Source: Pseudomonas matsuisoli (lineage in GTDB: Bacteria; Pseudomonadota; Gammaproteobacteria; Pseudomonadales; Pseudomonadaceae). From it: 64,000 nucleotides of DNA. Made by a program: the position numbers and the translations under genes. Location of the stretch: assembly GCF_014647635.1 (NCBI RefSeq), contig NZ_BMPO01000011.1, positions 62,001 to 126,000 on the forward strand, given 5' to 3'. Shown here in pieces: positions 46,001 through 61,000 of the stretch (positions within the stretch are counted from its first letter, which is position 1; every line of letters begins with the position of its first letter). Below the pieces are notes generated by a model. The model did no database searches. It saw nothing but the letters and a program-made list of their open reading frames with translations, and was not told the DNA's origin.

Positions 46001-49000
46001 CCGGTGTGAGTGACCCAGCCCACGGCACCGTCACGCGTGTTGGGAATGCCCTCACCTATTTCCCAACGCTGGGCTACACCGGTTCGGACAGCTTCACCTA
46101 CACCGTGACATCCGGCGGCGTCACTGAAGTGGTCACCGTCAACGTGACCGTGGGCAACCAGGCGCCGACCACCGTGGGTGGCCTGCTGCCCGTGCTGACC
46201 GAAGATGGCGCCATCGTCGTCAACGTCGCGACCGGGCTTGCCTTCCGCGATGCCGATTTGCTCGACGTGCTGCGTTTCTCGGCAAGCAATCTGCCGGCGG
46301 GCCTGAGCATCGACCCGCTGACCGGCATCATTGCTGGCAAGGTGGATGGCCATGCGTCGACCGTGAACGGCGGCGTCTATACCGTGACGGTGACAGCCAC
46401 TGACCTTGCGGGCGCGTCCGTGTCGACCACGCTGTCCATCAGCGTCTCCAACCCCGCGCCGGTGGGGGGCATCAACATCGCCGTGACGGGTAACGAAGAC
46501 ACGGCGCTAACGATTCCAAACGCCACGCTAGCGATCTTCGACCGTGACAACGATGTCGTGACCGTCACCGGCGCGAGCGCCGGCAACGGCACGGTCAGCG
46601 TCGATGCCAATGGCAACCTGATTTACACGCCGCGCGCCAACTTCAACGGCATCGATACGATCACCTACACCCTGCGCGACGCCGACGGTGCGACCGGCAG
46701 TGGCACCGTGGTCGTGACCGTGTTGCCCGTGCTGGATCTGCCAACCCTGCAGATCCCGACCCTGCCGGTCTTTACCGAAGACACACCCATCCTGCTCGTC
46801 AGCGCTCTCGGGCAGAGCCTGTCGGTCGGTGATGTGGATGGCAAACTGCTGGACCTGGTGCTGACTGCGCCACGCGGCAGCTTCAGCGTGGGCCTGGACA
46901 GCAGCATCGCCGTAGTCGCCAATGCCGGTGCCAGCCTGCATCTGCAAGGCACGCCGGCGGATGTCAACGCCGCATTGGCTGCCCTCGTCTACACCCCTGG
47001 CGCCGACTACAACGGCCCCCTCAACATCACGCTGCAACTTGGCCAGCTGACCGGCATTTTGGGCAGCCAGCTCAACCTCAGCAGCCTGGTCAATCTCAGC
47101 TTGCCGATCACCATTGCGCCGGTCGCCGACATCGTCGATGACAACGTCCGCACCACCCTCGAAGCGCCGGTGAGCTTCAATGTGCTCGCCAACGATACCT
47201 TCGAGAACGCCGGGCGCATTGTTACCGCTGTGGGCACGCCCGCCCATGGGAGCGTGACCTTCGATGCGCAGGGCAACCTCGTCTACACCCCGAACGCCGG
47301 CTACCTCGGCACGGACAGCTTCACCTACACCGTCACCTCCAACGGGACGGTGGAAACGGCAACGGTCACCGTGACCACCGCGCTGCCCAACTACGCACCC
47401 GTGGTGAGCGTGCCGGGTGCAGCCGTCGTCGCGAACGAAGACAGCACCCTGGTGTTCTCCACCGCGAACGGCAATGCCATCGCTGTCGCAGACGCCAATG
47501 GCGATGTACTGACCGTTACCGTACAGACCGACCGCGGCACCTTGAGCCTTGCGCAAACCACGGGCCTGACCTTGCTCACCGGCGATGGCGTCGATGACAG
47601 CGTGCTGATCGTTCGGGGCAGCGCGACAGACATTAACGCGGCCCTCAATGGCCTGACGTTCAAACCCACTGCGGATTACAACGGTTCGGCCAGCATCCAG
47701 GTGCAGGCGTTCGATGGCGTTGCCGCGCCACAGAGCGCCACGGTCGCGATCAGCCTCACGCCCGTCGCGGACGGCCGCACCGACCTGCTGACCACCGAGC
47801 CCCTCATCCCGGCAACGCTCTACCCGCTGGCCAACGATACGTTCAGCAACCCCAACGCCACGATCACCGCGGTCACCAACGGCGCGCACGGCACCGTGGT
47901 CATCGGTCTCAATAACGCGGTCACCTACCTGCCAGGAGCAGGCTATCGCGGGGCGGACAGCTTCACCTACACCGTCACCTCTGGCGGTGTGACCGAAACG
48001 ATCACCGTGAATGTCGTGGTCGGGACGAACCAACCGCCCATTGGCACAGACATGTTGCCTCGCGTGAGCCAGGACGGCGCACCGATCGCCATCGTGGCAT
48101 CCGCGGCGTTCGTCGACAGCGACCTGTTCGACCGCCTGACCTACAGCGCCACCGGACTGCCTGCCGGCCTTTCGATCGACGCCACCACCGGCGTAATCAG
48201 CGGCACGCTCGATGGGCACGCTTCGCAACTGGCGCCAAACGGCAACTACACCATCGTCATCACCGCGACCGACCTTGCCGGCGCGAAGGCCACCAGCACG
48301 CTGCAAATGCACGTGGACAATCCGGCGCCCATCGCGGGTCTGAACGTCGCGGTGACGGTCAACGAAGACACGTCACTGACCATCCCCCGCGCCACGCTCA
48401 ACATCGTCGACCCTGATCGCGATGTCGTGACCGTGACCGGCGCGACGGCGCTGCACGGCACTGTCAGCGTCGCCGCCGACGGGTCGTTGATCTACACGCC
48501 AAACGCGAACTACAACGGCGTGGACGTCATCACCTACCTCGTCCGGGACGCCGACGGCGCCACGGCGACCGGTGCTGTTGCCGTGACCGTGCTGCCGGTG
48601 CTGGATCTGCCGACCATCAAGATCCCGACCATCCCCGTGTTCTACGAAGACACCCCACTGGTGTTCGCCGACATCCTCGGCCAAAAGCTGTCGGTCGGCG
48701 ATATCGACGGCAAGCTGCTGGACCTGACGATCAATACCCCCGTGGGCGGCTTTAGCCTGAGCCAGCCGAGCAACGTCACGATCGTCGCCAATGCCAACGG
48801 CAGCCTGCATTTGCAGGGGTCGGTCACCGACATCAACGCGGCGCTGGCGCTGCTCGTCTACACCCCCGGCCCGGACTACAACGGCCCGGTCCAGCTCAGC
48901 CTGCAACTGGGCCAACTGACCGGTCTGCTCGGCAGCACTCTCGATATCAACAGCCTCGTCACCGTCGCGCTGCCGCTCACCATCGAGCCCGTGGCAGACG

Positions 49001-52000
49001 TGGTGAACGACCAGGTGGCCGTCACGGCCGGCATCCCGGCCAATTTCAACGTGCTGGCAAACGACACCTTCGAGAACGCGGGCCGTCTGCTGATCACGCA
49101 CAGTGAACCCGCCAACGGCACGGTCACTATCGATTCCTATGGCAATGCCCGCTACACGCCGAACGCTGGTTTCACCGGCACGGACAGCTTTACCTACACC
49201 GTCGAATCCAACGGCACCTACGAAACCGGCACCGTCACGCTCACCGTCACGTTGCCGAACTACGCGCCCACCGTCAGCGCGCCGGCCGCCTTAACCGTTG
49301 CCGAAGACACGCCGCTCGCGTTTGCCGGTGTTAATGCCATCAGCGTCGCGGATATCAATGGCGACCGCTTGACCGTCACCCTGCTGGTCAACCACGGCAC
49401 CCTCACCCTCGGGCAAACCACCGGGCTTACGATCACCACGGGCGACGGCACCGCTGACGCGCTGATGGTCATCAGCGGCAGCGCCACCGACATCAACGCC
49501 GCACTGGCTGGCATGACCTTCGCGCCGACAGCCGACTACAACGGTGGCGCGACCCTGAACGTGCAGGTCAGCGACGGCATTGCCCCCGTGCAAATCACCA
49601 GCGTACTGCTGACCGTCACGCCGGTTGCCGACGGCGTGGCCGACAGCATCAGCACTGGCCCGCTGGCGCCTTACAGCTTCTATCCGCTGGCGAACGATAC
49701 CTTCGAGAATGCCAACGCGGCCATCACTTCGGTCAGCGCCGCGGCGCACGGCACCGTCGTGCTGGGCCTGAACGGCCAAGTGACCTACACACCTGCCCTT
49801 GGGTATGTCGGTGCGGACAGCTTCACCTACACCGTTACCTCGGGCGGCGTGACGGAAACCGTGACGGTAAACGTCACGGTGGGCAACCAGGCGCCGACTA
49901 CCACCGGCAACCTCGGTAGCCTGAACGTCAACGATGCCGACATCGTGCTTGCCGTTTCCACCGCCCAGGCCTTCCGCGATGCGGATGCCCTCGACACGCT
50001 ACGCTTCAGCGCTACAGGACTGCCCGCCGGCCTTACGATCGATCCCGCCACCGGCTTCATCAGCGGCACGGTCAACGGTCACGCCTCGGTCAACGGCGCC
50101 AATGGCGGCGGCCAGTACACCGTTACGGTCACGGCCACCGACCGCGCGGGTGCGTCGGTGTCCACCACGATGGTCATCAACGTCAGCAACCCTGCACCAC
50201 TCACCGGACCGACTGTTGTCATCGGCAACGAAGACACGCCGATCGCCATCAGCGCCGCGCTGTTGAACGTGCGCGATCCGGATGGCGATAGCGTCACCAT
50301 TACCGGCGCCACAGCCGCGAACGGAAGCGTGACGATCAACGCCAACGGCTCGCTGACTTACACGCCCAATCCGAACTACAACGGCATCGACACCATCACC
50401 TACAGCGTGCGCGACGCCGATGGCGCCGTGGCGACCGGCACGGTAGTGGTGACCGTGCTACCGGTAGTGGACCTGCCGACCATCACCCTGCCGACCATTC
50501 CGGTCTTCGCCGAAGACACGCCACTGGTGTTCGCCGACATCCTCGGCCAAGGGCTGTCCGTCGGCGACGTGGACGGCGAAGTGCTGGACCTGAAACTCAG
50601 CGTCCCGGTCGGCAGCTTCGCGCTGAACCAAACCGCGGGCCTCAACATCACGGAAAACACGGGCGGCACCCTGCGCATCGAGGGCAGCGTAGCGGCCATC
50701 AATGCCGCACTTGGGGGCCTCGTCTATACCCCTGGCGCCGACTACAACGGCCCACTGAACATCACGGTGCAACTCGGCCAATTGATCGGTGGCGTGCTTA
50801 ACGTCAGCACCGTGCTGCCCATCGAAATCGCGCCAGTGGCCGACATCGTCGACGACCAGGTTCGTGTGGTGCAGAACACCCCAACCGGCTTCAACGTCCT
50901 GACCAATGACAACTTCGAAAACCCGGCCCGTGCCGTCACCGCGCTGGGCGAAGTCACCGCGCTCGGCAATGGCAACTATCTGACCGCCAATGGCGGCACG
51001 GTAACCTTCAACGCCAACGGCCAGGTGTTCTACACCCCGGCCAACGGTTTCACTGGCACCGACCGCTTCACCTACACCGTCACCTCCAACGGCACCACGG
51101 AGACGGCCACCGTCACGCTCATCGTGGCCGAACCGAACTACGCGCCAACCGTCGTTGCACCGGCGCTCGTGGCCGGTAGCGAAGACAACCCGATCGTGCT
51201 TTCCGGCGCCAACGCCATCACCGTGGGCGATGCCAACGCCGCCGATACGCTGACCGTTACCCTGAGCGTCAACCACGGCACGCTGAACCTTGCGGGCACG
51301 GCGGGCCTTACGGTCGTGAGCGGGGCCAATGGCTCGGCCAGCGTGACTGTCAGCGGCAGCGCCGCGGCCCTCAACGCCGCGCTGAACGGGCTGACCTTCA
51401 CTCCCGTGGCGGACTACAACGGCAATGCGCTGATTCAGGTGCAGGTCAGCGATGGCGTCGCGGCGCCCATCAATGCCAGCGTCGCCCTGAGCCTGGCCGC
51501 CGTGGCCGATGGCGTCGCGGACAGCATCACCACCGATCCGCTGGTGCCGGTGACGTTCTCGCCACTGGCGAACGACACCTTCAATAATGCCAATGCGACC
51601 GTTACGGCCGTCACCAATGGGGCGAACGGTAGCGTGGTGATCGGTGCGAACAACGCCCTGACCTACCTGCCGAATGTCGGCTTCCGTGGCGTGGACAGCT
51701 TTACCTACACCGTGACCTCCGGCGGTGTGACTGAAACCATCGTCGTCACGGTGAACGTCGGTACCAACCAGGCGCCGGTGGCGGGCAGCCTCCTTCCGGT
51801 CAATGCGACGGACAGCGCCGAGGTGCTCGTTCCTGCGGCGTTGGCTTTCGCCGACAGCGACCTCTACGACCGGCTCACCTACACGGCCACCAACCTGCCC
51901 GCCGGTTTGAGCATCGACCCGGCCACAGGCGTCATCACCGGTACGCTCGGCAGTAGCGCCTCGGCCGGTGGAACCAACGGCACCTATAACGTCGTCGTCA

Positions 52001-55000
52001 CCGCCACCGACCTTGCCGGCGCTAGCGCCAGCAGCACGCTGCAGATCCACGTGACCAACCCGGCGCCTGTCGCGGGTGCCACCGTTGCCGTCGGCGTCGA
52101 AGACACGCCGCTGACCATCCCCCGCGCGGACCTTGCGATCAGTGACATCGACGGAGATGACGTCACCGTCATCGAAGCGGTTGCCGGACGTGGCAGCGTG
52201 GTCATTGGCGCCGACGGCTCGCTGACCTACACCCCGGCGGCGAACTTTAACGGCGTTGACACCATCACCTTCACCGTTCGCGATGCCGATGGCGCGACCG
52301 CGATCGGTACCGTCGTGGTCACCGTGGCACCGGTGCTGGACTTGCCTACGCTACAAATCCCGTCGATCCCGGTGTTCGCCGAGGACACGCCGCTGATCTT
52401 CGCCAACGTGCTCGGCCAAACCCTCGCGGTAGGCGATGTCGACGGCAAAGTGCTTGACCTGACCCTCAACGCACCAAACGGCAGCTTCACCTTCAGCCAA
52501 GGCACCAACGTCACCGTGGTGAGCAACGTCAACGGCGTGTTGCACCTGCAAGGCAGTGCGGCGGACATCAACGCCGCACTGGGCGTGCTCGTCTATACCC
52601 CGGGCGCCGACTACAACGGCAACCTGCAGATCAGCCTGCAACTCAATCAATTGGTCGGTGCCGTGGGCTCGGCAATCGACGGTACGACGCTCGTCAGCAG
52701 CGTGCTGCCGCTGACCATCGCGCCGGTCGCCGATATCGTCGACGACCACGTGTCCATCGTGGGCGACGTGCCGGTGGCGCTCAACGTGCTGGCCAACGAC
52801 AGCTTCGAGAACGCCGGTCGGCTCGTTACGAGCATGGGCGGCGTCACGATCGACGCCAACGGCAACGGTAGTTTCACCACCGCCAACGGCGGCAGCGTGA
52901 CCTTCAGCGCGAATGGCGCGCTGATCTACACCCCGCGCGCGGGCTTCATCGGGGATGACAGCTTCACCTATACCGTCACCTCGAACGGCACCACCGAAAC
53001 CGCGACCGTCACTATCACCGTCAATCCGGTGCCCAACACCGACCCAGTGGCCGAGCCGATCGCCAACCAGACGGCGCGCGACGGGCAAACGATCAGCCTC
53101 GACGTGGTGCAAGCCGCGTTCAGTGATGCCGACAACGACACCTTGTCCTTCAGTGCCAGCGGCTTGCCGGCGGGCCTGACCATGGATCCGGCCACCGGGC
53201 TCATTACCGGCACGCTGGGTGGGCACGCGTCCACCGTCGTGGCAGGCGGCAGCTATACCGTGACCGTTACCGCACGGGACGGCAACGGCGGCGAAGTCAG
53301 TCAGAGCTTCACGCTGACCGTCAGCAACCCCGCGCCAATCGCCGAGGCCGACAGCTTCGAGGTGGACCGCAACACGCTGCTCAACGGCGGCAATGTGCTC
53401 ACGGGTAATGTGCTGGGTAACGACCGCGATCCAGATGGCGACGCGCTGACCGTCCAGGTCACGCCGGTGCAAGGCCCGTCCCACGGCGTGCTCGCCCTGC
53501 GCGCCGATGGCTCCTTCACCTACACCCCTGCCCTGAATTACAGCGGTACCGACACCTTCACCTACCGCGTGGTTGATGCGGACGGGGGTTCGGCCATCGC
53601 CGTGGTTACCATCACCGTGAACGCGGAGAACGAAGCACCGGTTGCCCAGGGCACCATCGGTCCGCGTACCGGCACCGACAACCTGCCGTTCACCTTGAGC
53701 ACTGCCGGACGCTTCACCGACATCGACGGCGACACCCTGAGTTACAGCGCCACCGGCCTGCCAGCCGGGCTGACCATCGATGCCACCACCGGCCTGATCA
53801 GCGGTACCGTAGACAGCCATGCCTCGGTCAACGGTATTGGCCGCACTGGCGTCTACAGCGTGACCGTGACGGCCGACGACGGTCGTGGCGGCCTCGCTAC
53901 CCAGACCTTCACCCTGACCATCGCCAACCCGGCGCCTGTCACCGACGGCGGGCTGCCGATCGTAACGCCGGAAGACACTGCCTACGCCGGACGCCTGGTT
54001 GCGACCGACGCCGATAACGACGCGTTGACCTTCACCGTCACCCAAGCACCGGCGCACGGGACGTTGCTGCTCAACACCGACGGCACTTACACCTACACGC
54101 CGGCAGCGGACTACAACGGCCCGGACAGCTTCAGCTATCGCGTGACTGATGCCGATGGCGGCACAGCCGTGGCGACCGTCAACTTCAATGTCACGCCGGT
54201 CAACGACGCGCCCACCCCGCTTGGCGCCATTGCGAACCAGAACGGAACGGACGGCGCAGCGTTCACACTGAACACCGCCGGCAACTTCACTGATGTCGAT
54301 AATCCGCAGCTGGTGTACAGCAGCTCTCCGCTGCCGGCGGGCTTGACGATCAATCCGGTCACCGGCGTGATCAGCGGCACCCTGGGCAGCAGCGCGTCGG
54401 CGCTTGGCCCGTACACCATCACCGTCTACGCCAGCGACGGGCTCGCTACCGCCAGCCAGAGTTTCGTGCTGACCGTGACCAACCCGGCGCCCACCTCCCA
54501 AGGCGGCGCCTACAGCATCGCCGAGGATGGCGTGCTGACCGGCACGCTGACCGCGACTGACACCGATGGCGATACGCTGACCTTTGCCGTGGCCACCGGG
54601 CCCGAACACGGAACACTCGTGTTGAACGCCAATGGCGCGTTCGTCTACGAACCCTTCGCGGACTACAACGGGCCAGACCGCTTCACCTACACCGTCACCG
54701 ATGTGGACGGCGCGAGCGTCACCGCAACCGTGACGCTGACCGTCACGCCGGTGAACGACGGTCCGGACGCGGTTGGCAGCATTGCGCCCCAACGCAGCAC
54801 CGACGGCAGCGGTTTCAGCCTCGATGTCTCGGGCAATTTCCGGGACGTGGACAACGACGCCCTGAGCTACAGCGCCAGCGGGCTGCCCGCTGGCCTGACC
54901 ATCAATGCCGCGACAGGTGTGATCTCCGGCACTATCGGTGGGCATGCGTCGACGCAAGTCATCGGTGGCGTGTACACCGTAGTGGTGACCGCCAAGGACC

Positions 55001-58000
55001 CGAGCAACGCCACCATCACTTCCAGCTTCACTTTCGTCGTCAGCAACCCACCGCCAACGGCCAATACCGCGACCTTCGACCTCAGCGAGGACGGCACCCT
55101 CACGGCCAGCCTAACGGCGACCGACCCCGACAACGATGCCCTGACCTTCAGCACCACCGTCCCGCCACTGCATGGCACTCTGGTGCTGAACGACAACGGC
55201 ACCTTCACCTACACCCCGAACGCCGATTATCACGGCCCGGACCAGTTCACCTACCAGGTGCGCGACGCCGACGGTGGCTTCTCGCTCGCCACTGTGACGC
55301 TGAACATCGCGGCGGTGAACGACGCGCCCCTGCCGAACGGCACCATCCCAACGCAAAGCGGCACGGACGGCCAACCGTTCAGCCTGAACATCGGCGGCAA
55401 CTTCCGTGACCCGGACGGCGACGCGCTGATCTACACCGTCGATGAGTTACCGGCAGGCTTGACCCTGGTGAACGGCGTCATCAGCGGCTCGCTGGATCGC
55501 AATGCCTCGGTGAACGGCGATAACGGCACGGGTGTGTACACCATCACGGTGACCGCGACGGACGCCAGCGGCGCCGCCGCTACGCAAACGTTCGTCCTCA
55601 TCGTCAGCAACCCGGCTCCGGTCACCCCCGGTGCCAGCCTGACCGTAATGGAAGACAACGCCTTCAACGGGCGCTTGACCGCAACCGATCCGGACGGCGA
55701 CACCTTCGAGTTCGCGCTGGCGGACAACGGCGCGCCGGCCAACGGCACCGTCGTGCTGAATGCCGACGGCACCTTCACCTACAGACCGAACGCCAACTAC
55801 CACGGCGCCGACAGTTTCAGTTACACCGTGACCGACAGCGATGGCGGCGTGGCCACCGCGACCGTCAACATCACCGTCACCTCCGTGAACGATGCGCCGG
55901 TCACTAATGGCAGCATCGCGGCGCAAATCGGCACCGATGGCGCAAGCTTCACCTTAAGCGTCGCCGGTCGCTTCGTGGATGCCGACAACGACGTGCTGAC
56001 CTACAGCGCTGCGGGCCTGCCCTTGGGCCTGTCCATCGATCCGGCGACGGGGCTGATCAGCGGCGATGTGAACGGCCATGCCTCGGTATTGATGCCGAAC
56101 GGCCGCTACACCGTGGTCGTCACCGCCAACGATGGCAACGGCGGCACCGCCACGCAGACGTTCATCCTGACTGTCGCTAACCCCGCGCCGACCACGGCAG
56201 GTGGTAGCTACAGCGTTGCCGAGGATGGTGTGCTCAGCGCGACCCTCACGGCGCAGGACGTGGACGGCGACAGCTTCGCCTTCAGTGCCGAGACCCAACC
56301 GGCCCACGGCACGGTAGTGATGTTGCCGAACGGCAGTTTCGTCTATACGCCCAGCCCCAACTACAACGGCCCAGACAGCTTTACCTACCGTGTCACCGAT
56401 ACCGACGGTGGCACCGTGACGGCCACCGTTCTGCTGAACGTGACACCCGTGAACGATGCCCCGACGCCGAATGGCACGATTGCCCCGCAACGCGGGACCG
56501 ATGGTGTTGGCTTCAATCTGGACGTTAAAGGCAACTTCGCCGACATCGATAACGACGCGCTGACCTACACCGTCAATGGCTTGCCGGCCGGGCTCGATAT
56601 CGTCAACGGCGTCATCACCGGCACGGTGGACAACCGTGCCTCCACGGGTGCCGCTGGCGGGGTCTACAACGTCACCGTCACCGCGACCGACCCCAATGGT
56701 GCGAGCACCACGCAGACCTTCACCCTGACCATTGCCAACCCGGCGCCCACCACGGCGGATCGCAGCTACACCTTCGTCGAAGACACGACCATCGGCGGCA
56801 CCCTGTTGGCGACGGACCCAGACGGCGACACGCTGACCTTCAGCACCACCGTACCGCCGCTGCATGGCACGCTGGTCTTGAACGCAAGTGGCAGCTTCAC
56901 CTACACGCCGAACACGGATTACAACGGCACCGACAGCTTCAGCTATCAGGTCCGTGACGCCGACGGCGGCATTGCCACGGCCACGGTCACGTTGAACATC
57001 ACTGCCGTGAACGACGCACCGCAAGCGGTCGGCGCGGTCGCCGCCCAGACCGGCACCGACAATCTGCCGTTCCGTCTTGACGTGGCCGGCAACTTCACCG
57101 ACGTGGACAACGCCACCCTGTCCTATCGCGCAGACGGGCTGCCGGCTGGCCTGTCGATCGATGCTGCAGGCGTCATCAGCGGCACCGTGGATCATCGTGC
57201 CTCAGTGAATGGCCTGAACGGAGGCGGCGTCTACACCGTCACCATTACCGCCACGGACACCGCGGGCGACAGCACCACCCAGGCGTTCACCCTGACCATC
57301 AATAACCCGGCGCCCATCACACTAGGCAGCGCACTCACCGCCACTGCTGGCACACCTGCCACAGGCACGCTTACCGCCATCGATCCGGATGGCGACACCT
57401 TCACCTTTGCCGCCGCCACCGGGCCAGCGCACGGCAGCGTCACGGTGAATGCTGACGGCAGCTACACCTATACGGCGGACCTCGGTTACACCGGCACGGA
57501 CAGCTTCACCTACACGGTGACCGACATCGATGGCGGCGCCACCACGGCAACCGTCGCTATCCTCGTCAACCCGGCCGCCAATGACGGCCCGGTCACGACC
57601 GGACCAATCGGTGCCAGAACGGCAGACGACGGGGCGGCGTTCACCCTGGACGTTTCGGGCAACTTCACCGATCCGGACGGCCAGGCGCTGACGTACCGCG
57701 CGGACAACTTGCCCGCCGGCCTGCAGATCGACTCAAGCACTGGGATCATCAGCGGCACCCTGGATGGCCGCGCGTCGACCCAGGCCGTCGGTGGCATCTA
57801 CAACGTAACGGTCACTGCGACCGATGCCAGCGGCGCGAGCGTTAGCCAGGTGTTCTTGTTCACGGCCACAAACCCGGCACCGACTACCACTGCGACGCCT
57901 TTCACCGTCGCCGAAGACGGCACCTATACCGGCACGCTCGTGGCGACCGACATCGACCGTGATGCCCTCACCTTCAGCACCGCCGTTGCCCCGTTGCACG

Positions 58001-61000
58001 GCACGCTGGTCTTGAACGCAAATGGCAGCTTCACCTACCAGCCAAACGCGAACTACAACGGCGCGGACAGCTTCACCTATGAGGTACGCGACGCCGACGG
58101 TGGCCTGGCGTTCGCGACTGTGAACATCACCGTGACCGCCGTGAACGATGCGCCAACACCGGCGGGCACCATTGCCACGCAGACCGGTACCGACGGCCAG
58201 CCATTCGTGCTCAACGTCGCGGGCAATTTCACCGATGTCGACAATCCCACGCTGAGCTACAGCGCGGTCGGCTTGCCCAACGGCCTGACCATCAATTCGG
58301 CCGGCGTCATTACCGGCACCGTCGACAGCCACGCATCGGTCAACGGCGAAAACCGCACCGGGACCTACACCGTCACCGTGATTGCGACGGATGCCAGCGG
58401 TGCTGCCGCGACCCAGACCTTCACCTTTACCGTCGCCAATACTACGCCAGTGGCCAGCAACGGCGTGCTGGTCACGAACGAAGACACGCCCGCCAGCGGC
58501 CAGTTGGTTGCCGTGGATGCCGACCGTGATGCGTTGAGCTACAGCCTGCAAGCCGGGCCGAGCTCTGGCAGCGTCGTGGTCAACACCGATGGCAGCTACA
58601 CCTATACTCCGAGCCCGAACTACAACGGCCCAGACAGCTTCACCTACATCGTCCGTGACGGTGACGGCGGCGAAGCCATCGCCACCGTCAACATCCTCGT
58701 CACCGCCGTGAACGATGCGCCTACGCGAGTCGGCAGCATCGCCACGCAGACGGGGACCGATGGTCAGCCGTTCAGCCTGGGCGTCGCGGGTAACTTCGCC
58801 GATATCGATGGCGACCGCCTGAGCTTTTCCGCAACGGGCTTGCCGACAGGCCTCGTGATCAACCCGGCAACGGGGGCAATCACCGGTAGCTTCGGCAGCA
58901 GCGATTCGGCGCGCGCGCCCTATACCGTCGTGGTCACCGCCACCGACCCCAGCGGCGCCAGCATCACCCAGTCGTTTACGCTGAACGTGCTGAACACGCA
59001 GCCCGTCAGCGCCAACGCGAGCTACACACTCGCCGAAGACAGCACGATCACGCGCACGCTGGCCGCCACCGACGCGGACGGCGACACACTGACGTTCCGG
59101 CTCGCACCCGGAGGACAACCCGCCCATGGCCTGCTGCAACTGGGTACCGATGGCCGTTTCACCTACACGCCGAACTCCAATTACAACGGTACGGATACCT
59201 TCACCTACACCGTGACCGATGCGGACGGCGCCAGCGTCACGGCAACCGTCACATTGAACATCACGCCCGTGAACGACGGTCCGGTTGCCGTGGGCTCGGT
59301 CGCTCCACAGACGGGCAGCGATGGCGCCGCCTTCAACCTGAACGTGGCGGCCAACTTCAGCGACATCGACGGCGATACGCTGGCTTACAGCGTCAGCGGC
59401 CTGCCGCGCGGCCTGGAAATCAGCCCGCAAGGTGTGATCTCCGGCACCCTTGATGGGCATGCGTCGCAGCTGGCGGTTGGCGGGCTCTATACCGTGACGG
59501 TCACCGCGACCGACCCGAGTGGCGCCAAAGTGTCGCAAAGCTTCGTGTTAAGTGTGACCAACCCGGCGCCCACCACCGAGGGCGGCGCCTTCACGGCCGT
59601 GGAGGACGGCTCGCTCACGCGCACACTGGTCGCGACCGACGTGGACGGTGATGCCCTCACGTTCGTTCTGGTGACCGGCGCCGAGCACGGCACCTTGAGC
59701 CTCGGTGCGGACGGCACGTTCACCTACCGGCCGAACCCTGACTACACCGGCCCGGATCGCTTTACCTACGAGGTGCGTGACACCGATGGCGGCATCGTAC
59801 GCGCCACCGTCGAGCTGACGGTTACCGCCGTCCCCAACGAAGTGCCCGTGCCGAGTTCGACCATCGCTACGCAGTCGGCCACCGATGGCAAGCCGTTCTC
59901 ACTGAACGTAGGCGGCAGCTTCACCGACCGCGATAACGACACCCTGACCTACAGCGCAAGCAACCTGCCGAATGGCCTTTCCATCACGCCAGCTGGGGTG
60001 ATCCAGGGGACCGTCGACAGTCACGCGTCCGCTGTGAACGGTGGGCGTTACGAGGTCACGGTCACGGTGGACGACGGCAAAGGCGGCACCGCCAGCCAGA
60101 CCTTCGTCCTGAATGTGGTCAACACCGTGCCGGTTGCCGCCGGCGCCACGCTCACCACCGCCGAAGACCGTCCGTTCAACGGCCAGTTGGTCGCCACCGA
60201 CGAAGACGGCGACTCGTTGACCTACAGCGCTGTGAGGCAGCCGGCGAACGGCAACCTGGTGATTCGCGCCGATGGCTCCTTCACCTACACGCCCGCGGCT
60301 GATTTCAATGGCTCGGACAGCTTCACCTATCGAGTCGTGGATGGCGACGGCGGCGTTTCCACGGCCACCGTGACCTTTGTCGTGACGCCGGCCAACGATG
60401 TGCCTGTCATCACGACGCCCATCGCCACGCAAAGCGGTACGGACGGTGCGACCTTCAACCTCAATGTGTCCGGCAACTTCCGGGACATCGACGGTGATCG
60501 TTTGAGCTACTCCGCCACCGGTTTGCCAGCGGGATTGTCGATCGATCGCAACACCGGACTGATCACCGGCACGCTCGGCAGCAGCGCATCGGCGACGGCG
60601 CCGTACACGATCACGGTGACTGCAACCGACCCGAGCGGTGCTTCGGTGGGCCAGACCTTCGCCCTCGATGTGAGCAACCCAGCGCCGACCACGAGCGACA
60701 GTAGCTTCAGCGTGTCCTTGAACGGGCGCTACACCGGCCTGCTGCAAGCGAGCGACGTGGACGGCGATGCGTTGAGTTTCGGGTTGATCCAGAGCGCTGG
60801 CCCGAGTCATGGCGTACTCACACTGAACGCCGATGGCACGTTCGTTTACGCGCCGTTCAATGGCTACAGCGGCGCGGACAGCTTCACCTACAGCGTGCGG
60901 GATGCGGACGGCGGCCTCGCCACGGCCATTGTGACCATCAACGTTTCGACCGTACCCAACAACGGCCCGATCGTCAGCCAGCCCATCGCCGGCCAGCGCG

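Noticed and set aside
52351-54957. 868-codon minus-strand frame opposite the giant gene, and similar ones at 46528-48312, 57733-59538, 59899-61494
   Set aside because: They are antisense to a well-supported repetitive gene. Their Arg/Gly/Val-rich, repeat-periodic sequence is the expected shadow of GC-rich repeats and matches no protein family.
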